DNA of 64,000 nucleotides, from assembly GCA_002839315.1 (NCBI GenBank), contig PGXV01000012.1:62001-126000 (forward strand), written 5' to 3'. Shown here piece after piece: positions 33,878-41,744 of this stretch (its first letter is position 1; every line of letters starts with the position of its first letter). The notes below the pieces were generated by a model. It did no database searches. It was not told where the DNA came from and worked only from the letters and a program-made list of their open reading frames with translations. The position numbers were made by a program, and so were the translations under genes. This DNA comes from Spirochaetae bacterium HGW-Spirochaetae-3. Its GTDB lineage: Bacteria; Spirochaetota; Spirochaetia; Treponematales; UBA12059.

Positions 33878-33957
33878 CCAGTCCTTCAATGCTCGGCTCT
33901 AGTATAGGTCATAGGGAGACAAAAGTTCAGCATGGCGTCTCGCTCCGGCGTGGAACG

Positions 33958-34001
33958 GCGGAGGAGCGGCAGAGCCGCGAACGGCTATGCCGCTCCTCCG
34001 C
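33958..34001 (-). terminator. Long hairpin after the tct operon
   Basis: GCGGAGGAGCGGCA (33958-33971) pairs over all 14 bases with 33988-34001, and AGCCG/CGGCT continues inside around CGAA. It lies 43 bases beyond the DHH gene stop. No T-run follows on the minus strand, so it may be a processing or stabilising element rather than a true intrinsic terminator. Confidence 0.55.
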
Positions 34002-34043
34002 GTATCTTTCCGCGTAGCGCGCTGTGGGACTCGAGAAGCGGAT

Positions 34044-35132
34044 CTATCCCAAGTACTCGGAAAGCAAAGGCTGTAGCTTCTTCCGCGATTGACTCAGGTC
34101 GGCCTGGGAATAGTAATCGGTATCGCCGACCGGCGCCTTGACTTCGTCCTTCAATGCGGCGAGTCCGAGGCCCGACTGGTTCATGAACTCGAATAGTTTC
34201 CTTCTTAGGCTCGGGTCGACCGCGTGGACGGCGAGTTCCCGGGTGAACTCCGGAGCCGTATATGCGTTCATGACAAGGAGTACGTCCAACTTCCTTGCTT
34301 CCGCGTAATCGCTCAGCGCGGCCTCTATGTCTTCGTCCTTCTTGAACCAGTCTGCCAGAGGTAGCAGGGCCGAGCTCATGCCGACCTTGAGCCTACCCAT
34401 CGTATACTCCTTGTAATCCTTTCGGAGTATGTCGCGGGAGCTCAAGGCGGCCACGTTGAATTTCTCCAGCTGCAGGCGGTCAAATAGAATCTTCTGTCTG
34501 GCTCCAGAGACAGGCATGATCCTGTTGACGACGGCCTCGTCCCGCTCGGTAACGCGTTTAGCCTCGGGGTCTAGGTTTACCGTGTCGAGCAGAATCGTGC
34601 CGAGAGCCAGCGTGGCGACATTGGCCGGTAGCGGCGTGCCCGTAGCGAGCATGATCTCCGTGACGAGGGTGGAGGCCGATCCGACGGGGGCTATGCTTCT
34701 CTTCGCGGTAGGGTAGAGCCCCTCGTCTGCGTGGTGGTCTAGTATCTCTTCAACCTTGGACGCCCACGCGCCTTGAGCCGCCGATAGCTTGTTGTGGTCT
34801 ATAAGGACGAGCCTTGAGGCAGCGTTGGCCAGGAGCGCCCCGAGGTCGACGTCGTCGAGGAACACGAGGTCCTTGATGTCGATACCGGCGTCCTCGAAGA
34901 GCCACAGAGCCTCGGTCCGTAGGTTGAAGTCTTCCCGTGGGATGTTCATAACGGGGACATTGGGCAGGCCGTCCGAGGCGGCGCCCCTGGACCAGGCCAG
35001 GAGTATGGCGGATGCCATAGAATCGAGGTCGGAGGCTTCGTTGCCTATGAAGGCGCGTACTGGCTTCCCTTCACGGGCCGCCTCCGACGAGGCTTTCAAG
35101 AAGACGTTCAAGGCGTCGCTATGTAGTTCCAT
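34044..35132 (-). CDS. DHH/DHHA2 phosphohydrolase (PPX1 or pyrophosphatase type)
   Basis: A 362-residue cytoplasmic protein of the DHH family with the DHHA2 C-terminal domain, as in yeast exopolyphosphatase PPX1 and family II pyrophosphatases. Metal-site motifs: 'IGNEASDLDSMASAI' (about 29-43; the usual first motif is poorly kept), 'FLDDVD', 'LVLIDHNKLSAAQ' and 'EILDHHADEG' with the DHH triad, and 'ILLDTVNL'. The C-terminal third is helical with conserved 'RDILRKDYKEY', 'GMSSALLPL'. AGAGGAG precedes the ATG. It follows tctA by 46 bp and may be the last gene of that operon. PolyP, pyrophosphate or a nucleotide could be the substrate. Confidence 0.8.
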   Translation of the reverse strand: MELHSDALNVFLKASSEAAREGKPVRAFIGNEASDLDSMASAILLAWSRGAASDGLPNVPVMNIPREDFNLRTEALWLFEDAGIDIKDLVFLDDVDLGALLANAASRLVLIDHNKLSAAQGAWASKVEEILDHHADEGLYPTAKRSIAPVGSASTLVTEIMLATGTPLPANVATLALGTILLDTVNLDPEAKRVTERDEAVVNRIMPVSGARQKILFDRLQLEKFNVAALSSRDILRKDYKEYTMGRLKVGMSSALLPLADWFKKDEDIEAALSDYAEARKLDVLLVMNAYTAPEFTRELAVHAVDPSLRRKLFEFMNQSGLGLAALKDEVKAPVGDTDYYSQADLSQSRKKLQPLLSEYLG

Positions 35133-35178
35133 GTCTATGTATCTCCTCTAGTGTGTATCGTGGAATCATCTCGCTGTA

Positions 35179-36681
35179 TCATTCGCCTTTTACGGCCTTT
35201 TTCTTTTCACGACCCGCCTGCCAGAACGGCAGGGCGAAGGCCGCGACGCTTATCAGTAGCAGGGCGAGGCTCGCCGGGCGGGTAAAGAATACGCTATAGC
35301 CGCCCATTATGACTGCTCTGCGGAAATTGACCTCGGCTAGCTTGCCGAGCACCATGCCGAGCACTATTGGCGCCATCGGGTAGCCCTTGCGCTTGAGCGC
35401 CCAGCCCCCGACGCCGAATACGAAGCACGCCGCTACGTCGAAGAGAGAGTTCTTGACGGCGAAGCTCCCTATGAAGGCTACCGCTATTATCATGGGCATG
35501 AGGACGGCGGGCGATATCTTGATTACTTTAAGCCATAGCTTGCCTCCGAGCCCTCCTACGAAGAGCATGAAAATATTGGCTACGAGCATGCTGGCGAAGA
35601 GTCCATAGACCAGTCCCGGGTTGGACGTAAAGAGCATGGGGCCTGGTACGAGGTCGTGTATCATCAGGGCGCCGACCAGGACAGCAGTCGCCGCGCTGCC
35701 TGGAATGCCGAGAGTAAGGAGCGGCACCATCGCGCCGCCGACGGAGGCTGAGTTCGCTGCCTCGGAGGCGCAAACGCCTTCTGGATTACCCTTACCGAAT
35801 GTATCCGGATGCTTGCTCGTGCGCTTGGCCAAGTCATAGGCCAGGAATGACGCTATGGCTGAACCGGCTCCTGGGAAAATGCCTATCAGCGTGCCGAATA
35901 CGGACGACTGCAGCGTGACCCGGCGATGGCTCCAATACTCCTTAAGGGTCGGCCAGGTATCCTTTCGCGTCTCGGCATCGCCGACGTCTATCCCCTTTGT
36001 CTCACGCGCCTCTAGCTTGGTGAATACCTCGCTCAGGGCGAACAGGCCTATCAGCGCGGGAATGATATCGAAACCGTCGAAGATGTTCGTCACGCCGAAG
36101 GTGAAGCGCTTCACGCTTGATATAGGGTCTATGCCGACCGTGTTTATAAGAAGGCCGATGAGGGCGGCGACGAAGGCCTTGGCCCAGTTCTTGCCGCCCA
36201 AGGAGGCTACCGTCGTCAAACCGAACAGCGCCAAGGCAAAATACTCGGCTGGGTGCATCTTTACGGCTACCTTAGCCAAAGGCCTGGCGAAGAGTATCAG
36301 TATGATGATGCCGACCATGCCACCCACGACCGATGACACGAGGGAGTGCCCTAGCCCGATGCCGGCCTTGCCTTGCTGGGTCAAGGGATATCCATCGAAA
36401 GCCGTCGCTACGGCGGACGGCGTACCGGGGGTGTTTATGGTGACAGCGGTTATTGATCCGCCGTAGTTAGACGCGAGGTAGACGGCCGTCAGCATGACCA
36501 GCCCTACCAATGGATCCAGGCGGAAGGTAAAGGGTAAGAGGAGGGCTACCCCCATTGAAGGAGACAGGCCCGGCATGGCGCCGACTAGTATGCCCATGAA
36601 AACGCCGGCTGCTATAGCGAGCAATGGTGCGACGGCAAGTATGTTGCCGAAACCTTCGAGCATATATGATACTGTTTCCAT
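35179..36681 (-). CDS. tctA: Tripartite tricarboxylate transporter, large membrane subunit TctA
   Basis: A 500-residue protein with about 12 membrane segments. TctA signatures are clear: 'GVFMGILVGAMPGLSPSMGV' near residue 30, 'YGGSITAVTINTPGTPSAVA' near 95, 'FPGAGSAIASFLAYDLAKRT' (about 270) and 'TLGIPGSAATAVLVGAL' (about 330). It works with TctB and the binding protein TctC to import a carboxylate with a sodium or proton gradient; the substrate cannot be read from sequence. AAGGAG precedes the ATG, 28 bp after tctB. Confidence 0.95.
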   Translation of the reverse strand: METVSYMLEGFGNILAVAPLLAIAAGVFMGILVGAMPGLSPSMGVALLLPFTFRLDPLVGLVMLTAVYLASNYGGSITAVTINTPGTPSAVATAFDGYPLTQQGKAGIGLGHSLVSSVVGGMVGIIILILFARPLAKVAVKMHPAEYFALALFGLTTVASLGGKNWAKAFVAALIGLLINTVGIDPISSVKRFTFGVTNIFDGFDIIPALIGLFALSEVFTKLEARETKGIDVGDAETRKDTWPTLKEYWSHRRVTLQSSVFGTLIGIFPGAGSAIASFLAYDLAKRTSKHPDTFGKGNPEGVCASEAANSASVGGAMVPLLTLGIPGSAATAVLVGALMIHDLVPGPMLFTSNPGLVYGLFASMLVANIFMLFVGGLGGKLWLKVIKISPAVLMPMIIAVAFIGSFAVKNSLFDVAACFVFGVGGWALKRKGYPMAPIVLGMVLGKLAEVNFRRAVIMGGYSVFFTRPASLALLLISVAAFALPFWQAGREKKKAVKGE

Positions 36682-36708
36682 GAATTCAGCTCCTTGTGAA
36701 GGGACGGC

Positions 36709-37278
36709 TCAGCCGAAAAGCGCGTTGATCAGTAGTCCTTGTGGTAGGGGGACATAGAGCAACTTATAGAAGACAAGATAAGAAAAGACCATCCAGCCGA
36801 CGCCTATGCTCACCGTGACTATACGACGTCGGTAGGATAGCATCGCCATGGCGACGAACAGGAACATGATGCTGGCTATGAAGTAGCCGACTAAAACCAT
36901 GAGCACGATATAGGCTGCTGTAGCGGCCATGAATTTGACCGTCAAGGCTATGTCGCCTTTTGCTTGGTCCGGCTTTTCCGTCTTATTGACTATCAGTACG
37001 AACAAGTAGATGAGGCACGCGAAGATACCGGCGATCCATAGGCGGGGAACCACGGCGGCCGATACCTCTCCTCTTACGGGGAACCATATCGTCAACGCGA
37101 AGAGCATGGCCGAAATAAGGCCCAGGCTCAACAGGAGCGAGGCCTGGCCGAGGTACTCCTTGCCGATGAACTTCTTCATGATGGCGCGTCCCGCTAGAAT
37201 CAAGGCCATGATTACAACGCAGATGGCCAAGAATCCCACCTTGCTGTTCAAGAACGATCCCAATTGCTTTAAAGGCAT
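36709..37278 (-). CDS. tctB: Tripartite tricarboxylate transporter, small membrane subunit TctB
   Basis: A 189-residue protein with four or five membrane segments, the size and plan of TctB. The first segment ('VGFLAICVVIMALILAGRAI' in part) and the last ('VGWMVFSYLVFYKLLYVPLP') fit the family, including the ending 'VPLPQGLL'. It lies between tctC and tctA, with a 60-bp gap and hairpin on the tctC side. Confidence 0.88.
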   Translation of the reverse strand: MPLKQLGSFLNSKVGFLAICVVIMALILAGRAIMKKFIGKEYLGQASLLLSLGLISAMLFALTIWFPVRGEVSAAVVPRLWIAGIFACLIYLFVLIVNKTEKPDQAKGDIALTVKFMAATAAYIVLMVLVGYFIASIMFLFVAMAMLSYRRRIVTVSIGVGWMVFSYLVFYKLLYVPLPQGLLINALFG

Positions 37279-37300
37279 GTTCGGGTACTCCTTACAATAG

Positions 37301-37330
37301 AAAACCGCGGGAGGCGATAAGGCCTCCCGC
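37301..37330 (-). terminator. Intercistronic terminator-like hairpin after tctC
   Basis: On the minus strand a 9-bp perfect stem (37322-37330 with 37307-37315, loop of 6) is followed by GGTTTTC. It would let the binding protein be made in excess over TctB and TctA by ending part of the transcripts. Confidence 0.7.
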
Positions 37331-37338
37331 AGCGCATG

Positions 37339-38280
37339 TTATTTCTTGAAGTACGTCTTAAAGTCCTTAACCTCATCGGCTACTATAGCGTTGAATTTTT
37401 CGCTCTTGTAATGAACGACCTCCATGCCGTCCTTCTCGTTGAACTGCCTCCACTCGGGGTCAGCCGTTATCCTGGTGAACAGCTCGTCGTACCAGGCTAT
37501 GATGCTGGCGGGGGTTCCCTTCTTGAGGGCGAATCCACGCCAGAACGATTCTGCGTCGAGGCCCTTGATTCCTAGTTCCTTGAAGGTGGGTACATCGGGG
37601 AATTGGGTAAAGCGTTTCTCCGCGGAGATGGCGGCCATCATGAGGTCGGGCTTGCCGCGTACGTCGACGGGGTTGCCTACGTATACCTGGGCCTGTTGCC
37701 CGATGACCGCGGCCATCGCCTGTCCGCCTGCGTCGTAGGGAACGTACTTACCGCTAATGCCGTTCCTGTCCCAGAATTTATACGTCACGACTTCGTCAAC
37801 TCCGGGAGGTGCCACCCATATCTGCTGACCCGGCCTGGCCTTGGCGTCGGCAACTATATCCGCAATGGTCCTAATCTTGGAGTTAGCGTTGGTAATTATT
37901 GTCTCGGCGTCGTTTATCAGGAAGGCCGTCCAGTTAAGCGACATAGGGTCTACATCGAACTCGTCCTTCACATGGTTGGCGATAAGCGTTTTTGTTACGG
38001 CCATCAGGGTGTATCCGTCCTCTGGCTGGGACAGTACGTATTCCCATCCGACGAGACCGCCCGCACCGGGCTTGTTCTCTACCACGAAAGTAGCGGGCGT
38101 ATACTTGGCTGCGATCTCGGCGAATTTCCTGGCGGTTATGTCGAGCTGCCCGCCGGCGGCGGCATAGACGATGACTCTGATCGGCTTGGAGGGGAAGGCT
38201 ACCGCTTCCTTCGTACCCTCTGCATAGAGGCCTATGCAGAGGGTCGTAAGAAGCATGGCGACGATGGCAATCTTTTTCAT
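37339..38280 (-). CDS. tctC: Tripartite tricarboxylate transporter, periplasmic binding protein TctC
   Basis: A 313-residue extracytoplasmic receptor. Signal peptide MKKIAIVAMLLTTLCIGLYA, then 'EGTKEAVAFPSKPIRVIVYA' (the EGTKE start is a spirochaete habit). Bug/TctC motifs: 'AAAGGQLDITARKFAE', 'VVENKPGAGGLVGWEY' (about 80-95) and 'GYTLMAVTKTLI'; 'PYDAGGQAMAAVIGQQ' forms the second substrate loop. First of the three transporter genes; it follows the CYTH-like gene by 22 bp. Confidence 0.95.
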   Translation of the reverse strand: MKKIAIVAMLLTTLCIGLYAEGTKEAVAFPSKPIRVIVYAAAGGQLDITARKFAEIAAKYTPATFVVENKPGAGGLVGWEYVLSQPEDGYTLMAVTKTLIANHVKDEFDVDPMSLNWTAFLINDAETIITNANSKIRTIADIVADAKARPGQQIWVAPPGVDEVVTYKFWDRNGISGKYVPYDAGGQAMAAVIGQQAQVYVGNPVDVRGKPDLMMAAISAEKRFTQFPDVPTFKELGIKGLDAESFWRGFALKKGTPASIIAWYDELFTRITADPEWRQFNEKDGMEVVHYKSEKFNAIVADEVKDFKTYFKK

Positions 38281-38302
38281 CTGTGACTCCTTTTCTAGAC
38301 TA

Positions 38303-38941
38303 TTACAGCATGCCTACTACGCGCTTGGCCGCGCGTAGATAATTCGTGTTTGGCATCGAGGCAAGGCCCAGGCCCTCTATTACCTGCTTCATCCCTTCGT
38401 AGTTCTCGCTCTCGACGCAGGCCGACTCCACGAGGGCGCCGTTGAACCAGACCTGGGCGTATTCGCAGATGATACCGTCGATGGTAAACCCGTATCGCAT
38501 CTTCTCTACGGTGACGGCGGCCATGCCAGGAAAGGCCCTGACCATCTCTATGAACGACTCGATGGTGTACGTATCCTTATCGAGCCTCATGTCTACCTTG
38601 AGGTTAGACAGTATCGTCTCTAGGTCGGCCCGGCTGACGGGGAACTGGAACTTCCCGCGTGGCTGGAAAATTTCGTAGCCTTCGGGCGTCTCGCCCGTCT
38701 TTACCTTGATGTCCAGGAGGCCGTCACGAACCTTGACGTTAGCCTCGCTTGTCTTGGAGGAAAGGAAATACGTCTCGGCAGGCATCTTGCGAGCCTGGAA
38801 GAGCACCGTCTTTCCATTCCACATCTTGTTCTTGACGATTTCTATGACTCCATGACCGAACACCCTGAACTCTGCCCGGGGAACGATCTTGGCTGCTTCG
38901 TCGGCGCTTGTAGCAGCGTTCTTGGCGAAAACATCCGGCAT
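38303..38941 (-). CDS. CYTH-like (triphosphate tunnel) protein at the head of the tct operon
   Basis: A 212-residue protein. The pattern of strands recalls CYTH enzymes: 'RAEFRVFGHGVIEI' at the place of ExExK, 'PAETYFLSSKTSEANVKVRD' and 'LLDIKVKTGETPEGYEIFQP', and late 'VEKMRYGFTIDGIICEYAQV' then 'VESACVESENYEGMKQVIEG', 'LGL', close to the K..R..Y..(D)..E.E..LG order of the family. The first motif is not well kept, so activity is doubtful. GGGAGG lies upstream. Its place before tctC suggests a ligand- or energy-linked role in the uptake system, but this is inference. Confidence 0.5.
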   Translation of the reverse strand: MPDVFAKNAATSADEAAKIVPRAEFRVFGHGVIEIVKNKMWNGKTVLFQARKMPAETYFLSSKTSEANVKVRDGLLDIKVKTGETPEGYEIFQPRGKFQFPVSRADLETILSNLKVDMRLDKDTYTIESFIEMVRAFPGMAAVTVEKMRYGFTIDGIICEYAQVWFNGALVESACVESENYEGMKQVIEGLGLASMPNTNYLRAAKRVVGML

Positions 38942-39060
38942 CGAGTACCTCCCTCTCCTGGTTTAACGCGCGCGCGATATCGAAGCGGGCGCCTGCAAGG
39001 CGACTCCGATCGACCAGTCAGGTTTACCAGCGGAAGGAGGTATCGTCCAATTAAAGATTT

Positions 39061-39075
39061 TTATCCTAGCGATAA
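39061..39075. promoter_or_regulatory. 15-bp dyad upstream of the tct operon
   Basis: TTATCCTAGCGATAA, 5-bp arms around 5 bases, 120 bp before the first tct-operon gene and 10 bp beyond the lysR stop. The T-rich/A-rich arms fit a LysR-type site. On the minus strand TTAAAC and GATAAA, 17 bp apart, overlap it as a possible weak promoter. Confidence 0.4.
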
Positions 39076-39084
39076 GGGATTTGT

Positions 39085-40002
39085 TTAATAGGTAGGAAAA
39101 GTACGATTCGCGATAGCCTTATCGAGCACGAATTCGATGAACTGCGAAGACGCTCTCGAACGTTTTTGGTTTTCATCGGTCAGTAGGCAGAAATACCTTG
39201 ACAGATCGAGACCCAGCACCGAAATAGCGCATAGTCTGGATTCGGCTACTTCCTGCTGGACGGCAGAGCGGCAGAGGACGGTGATCCCTAGCTTATGCTC
39301 GACCAGGTGCTTGATCGCTTCGGTATTGGCGACCTCAAGCGCGATATTCAGTGAAAACCCCATCTGGTGGAACCGTTCCTCGACTTGCCTTCTGGTCAGT
39401 ATGTTCCTGGGCGGCAGAACCATCGGCAAGTCAGCCAATTCCTCTACCCTCAGATCACTTCTGTGCGCCAGCGGGTGTGATGGCGGCATTACGGCTATAA
39501 GATCATCCTTGAACAGGAGGTGCTCGGTCAGCGCGCCTGCCGAGGCCCTCATTCTTTTCCTCCCGGCGAATCCTACCTCGATCTGGTTGGCGTATAGCAT
39601 GCGCTCGACCTGGTAGTTGTTGTTGATGGAAAGGGTAAAGGATATATCGGGATAGACAGCGCTTGCTTTTTCCATGAGTCCCGGAACCAGGTGAACTCCG
39701 GGAAGGCTACTCGATCCGATCTTGACTATACGGCTGTCGTGAGTCTCGCTGCCCGGCAACGCATCCCGCATCTCCTGAACGCTTTTCAGGAGTCTATGGG
39801 CGAACGGCAGTATTGCCTTGCCGGCGACAGACAGATCGACCGTTTTCCCTGATTTCTTGAAGAGCGGTACCTTGAGTTCGTTCTCAAGCTCGCGTATCTG
39901 GGCGCTTATCGCAGGTTGGGTATAATTGAGTCGTCTAGCGGCCTCGCTATAATTCTTCAGCTCGGCTACGGCGCAAAACGCCTGCAGCTTGGTGGTATCC
40001 AT
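39085..40002 (-). CDS. LysR-family transcriptional regulator
   Basis: A 305-residue regulator. The N-terminal winged helix is 'LQAFCAVAELKNYSEAARRL' and 'NYTQPAISAQIRELENELKV' (residues about 6-45), then 'PLFKKSGKTVDLSVAGKAIL'. The C-terminal part is a two-lobed ligand domain ('IGSSSLPGVHLVPGLM', 'VGFAGRKRM', 'LGITVLCRSAV'). ATG at 40002 has GGAG 7 bases upstream. It lies just before the tct genes in the same direction, so it probably controls them in response to a carboxylate. Confidence 0.92.
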   Translation of the reverse strand: MDTTKLQAFCAVAELKNYSEAARRLNYTQPAISAQIRELENELKVPLFKKSGKTVDLSVAGKAILPFAHRLLKSVQEMRDALPGSETHDSRIVKIGSSSLPGVHLVPGLMEKASAVYPDISFTLSINNNYQVERMLYANQIEVGFAGRKRMRASAGALTEHLLFKDDLIAVMPPSHPLAHRSDLRVEELADLPMVLPPRNILTRRQVEERFHQMGFSLNIALEVANTEAIKHLVEHKLGITVLCRSAVQQEVAESRLCAISVLGLDLSRYFCLLTDENQKRSRASSQFIEFVLDKAIANRTFPTY

Positions 40003-40129
40003 GAATTCGCTCCACGATCGTAGTCGGTATCTCGGCGATGAAGAACTATACAGGGCATTAGCGCGTGTCCGCAATGAAATATTCGTAAGCAATGCGTCGG
40101 TTGAAACGTCATGGCTGCGGTGTGTAGCA

Positions 40130-40165
40130 ATAGAAACGGCCGCCGATCATCGCGATCGGCGGCCG
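40130..40165 (-). terminator. Intrinsic terminator of ssrA
   Basis: A 12-bp perfect stem (CGGCCGCCGATC, 40137-40148, with 40154-40165, loop of 5). On the minus strand it is followed by TTTCTATT. It begins 7 bases after the tmRNA 3' end. Confidence 0.88.
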
Positions 40166-40171
40166 CTCTTC

Positions 40172-40465
40172 TGGAGGTGGCGAGAGTCGAACTCGCGTCC
40201 TGACACGCGGAAGGAAGGCTTCTACAGGTTTAGGCGGCCATTCAAGTTGTCGGGAGGCGGGCGGCGGGCCGTCGCGCTATCGCCTCCGTATCCCGCTATA
40301 TTTCCCCCCCGTCCCGCGGGCGTGGCGGGGGGTAAGCCCTGGTCGGGTTGCAGACCGTACGCGGCGCTCAGAGCGGGGCACCGCGGGGTCCGTCGCTATC
40401 GGCGCTTACGCGGCGAGAGCGAGATTGCCGTTGTTGTTGGCAATTGAAAGTATAAGATAGCGACG
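40172..40465 (-). ncRNA. ssrA: tmRNA (ssrA), 3' two-thirds recognised, 5' acceptor domain not found
   Basis: On the minus strand the tag frame (40441-40406) reads ANNNGNLALAA-stop, a standard proteolysis tag. The 3' end has a canonical T-arm: GCGAG-TTCGACT-CTCGC, acceptor strand CACCTCC and discriminator A at 40172; CCA is not encoded. 'TAAACCTGTAGAAGC' before it fits the usual 3' region. But mnmA stops at 40479, only 38 bases before the tag, so the normal ~90-nt 5' part (acceptor 5' strand, GGxTTCGAC D-loop, PK1) has no room, and I find no copy between the tag and terminator. CGTCGCTAT (40465-40457) pairs with ATAGCGACG (40399-40391) around the tag. The 5' end given is a guess. Confidence 0.8.
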
Positions 40466-40478
40466 CGGCGACGCGTGG

Positions 40479-41597
40479 TCAAGCGCGCGCGGCCGGCCTC
40501 TCGGAACCCTCGATGATGCAACCGCCCAGCACGAAGCCGTCCTCGTCGTAGAACACGGCGGACTGGCCCGGAGCCGCGGCGCGTTGGGGCTCGGTGAAGT
40601 CTATACGGGCAGCCTCTCCGTCGACGCGGACTATTGCCTTCGCCGGCCTGTGGTTCTGGCGTATGCGTACGAATGCATCGAACGGCGAACTCGCTAGCGA
40701 CGGATCATGGATTATCGCGTCGCCGCCGCTAATCGCCGCGCAGAAGAGCGATTCGTCGCCTGATACTATAACCCTGTTGCGCTCCGCGTCGAGGGCCGCC
40801 ACGTAGAGCGGTTTCGGACCCGTAGAAACGCCGAGGCCCCGTCTCTGTCCGATGGTGTAGTTGATGATGCCGCGATGCCGTCCGATGACCTTGCCTTCCC
40901 CGTCGACGATGTCTCCGGGTTCCTGTTCGCCGAAGAGAGCTCCGTAACCGCCCGCGACGAAATCCTGGCTCTCGGCCTTGTCGGCAGAAGCTAGCCCGAG
41001 CCTCTTGGCCTCGGCCCTGACCTGCACCTTGGAGAGCCCTCCGAGAGGGAACGCGACGCGCGCCAGCGTCTCAGGAGACAGCCGGTGAATGAAGTAGGTC
41101 TGGTCCTTCGACTCCTCCGCGGCCCGCCTGAGCGTCGCTATGCCGCGACGTATCTCTATCCGGGCGTAATGGCCGGTCGCGAAGAGCTCGAAGTCGGAAC
41201 CAGCGGCCCTGGCGCGCTCGAGGAGGAATCCGAATTTCATCTCCTGATTGCAGCGGACGCAGGGATTCGGCGTTCTTCCCGCGCGGTACTCGCTCCTGAA
41301 GTAGTCGAGTATCCTCGCTTCGTATTCCGCGGATAGGTCGAGCGACAGGTACGGTACGCCGAGGCTCTCGCAGAGCGCCCCGGCGGCGGCGACGTCCTCC
41401 TCTTCTCCGGGACCGTAGCACGCGTCGCCTATGCCCGAAACGGGAACGGCTCCCGGTCGCCAAATCCGCATCGTAAGCCCGAATACGTCTGCGCCGGCCT
41501 CGGCCAGGAGAGCCAGCGCCGTCGACGAATCGACTCCTCCTGAGAGGCCGACGGCAATGCGCCTGCCTGAATATGCTCGTAGGTCTATGCTGTTCAT
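40479..41597 (-). CDS. mnmA: tRNA-specific 2-thiouridylase MnmA
   Basis: Adds sulfur to U34 of tRNAs for Lys, Glu and Gln. The 372-residue protein starts at the ATG at 41597, giving 'RIAVGLSGGVDSSTALALL' with the PP-loop. 'AGRTPNPCVRCNQEMKF' holds the first catalytic Cys and the CxxC pair; 'FATGHYARI', 'KDQTYFIHRLS' and 'GIINYTIGQRRGLGV' are all typical. Where the second catalytic Cys normally stands (xxGICFIG) the protein reads 'AESQDFVAGGYGALFG', so that Cys is absent. A longer frame upstream is rejected for lack of homology. It directly precedes ssrA. Confidence 0.9.
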   Translation of the reverse strand: MNSIDLRAYSGRRIAVGLSGGVDSSTALALLAEAGADVFGLTMRIWRPGAVPVSGIGDACYGPGEEEDVAAAGALCESLGVPYLSLDLSAEYEARILDYFRSEYRAGRTPNPCVRCNQEMKFGFLLERARAAGSDFELFATGHYARIEIRRGIATLRRAAEESKDQTYFIHRLSPETLARVAFPLGGLSKVQVRAEAKRLGLASADKAESQDFVAGGYGALFGEQEPGDIVDGEGKVIGRHRGIINYTIGQRRGLGVSTGPKPLYVAALDAERNRVIVSGDESLFCAAISGGDAIIHDPSLASSPFDAFVRIRQNHRPAKAIVRVDGEAARIDFTEPQRAAAPGQSAVFYDEDGFVLGGCIIEGSERPAARA

Positions 41598-41659
41598 CGC
41601 GCCTATACTAGCTTGAAGCGGTATCCGCATACAAGGATTGTCTACGCATCCCGTAACGT

Positions 41660-41688
41660 CTGACTTTCCCGGGGTGTTGTGGTATAGT
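41660..41688 (+). promoter_or_regulatory. Promoter of the secreted-protein gene at 41745
   Basis: CTGACT (41660-41665) and TATAGT (41683-41688) are 17 bp apart, a fair sigma70 match, leaving a leader of about 50 bases with a CGGAG ribosome site. Confidence 0.5.
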
Positions 41689-41744
41689 GTAGCGCTGATC
41701 CCGTCGCGAAGCAATTTCCATAATAAGCAAACGGAGTATGACTC

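Noticed and set aside
40141-40260. A tRNA gene suggested by the GTTCGACT T-loop
   Set aside because: No anticodon arm or D arm upstream; the T-arm belongs to the tmRNA 3' end.
40454-40482. TTGACC/TATCTT, 17 bp apart, as a promoter starting at about 40447 for ssrA
   Set aside because: Good on paper, but it would start the RNA about 6 bases before the tag codon and cut the stem that encloses the tag. Kept as a possibility, not listed as a feature.
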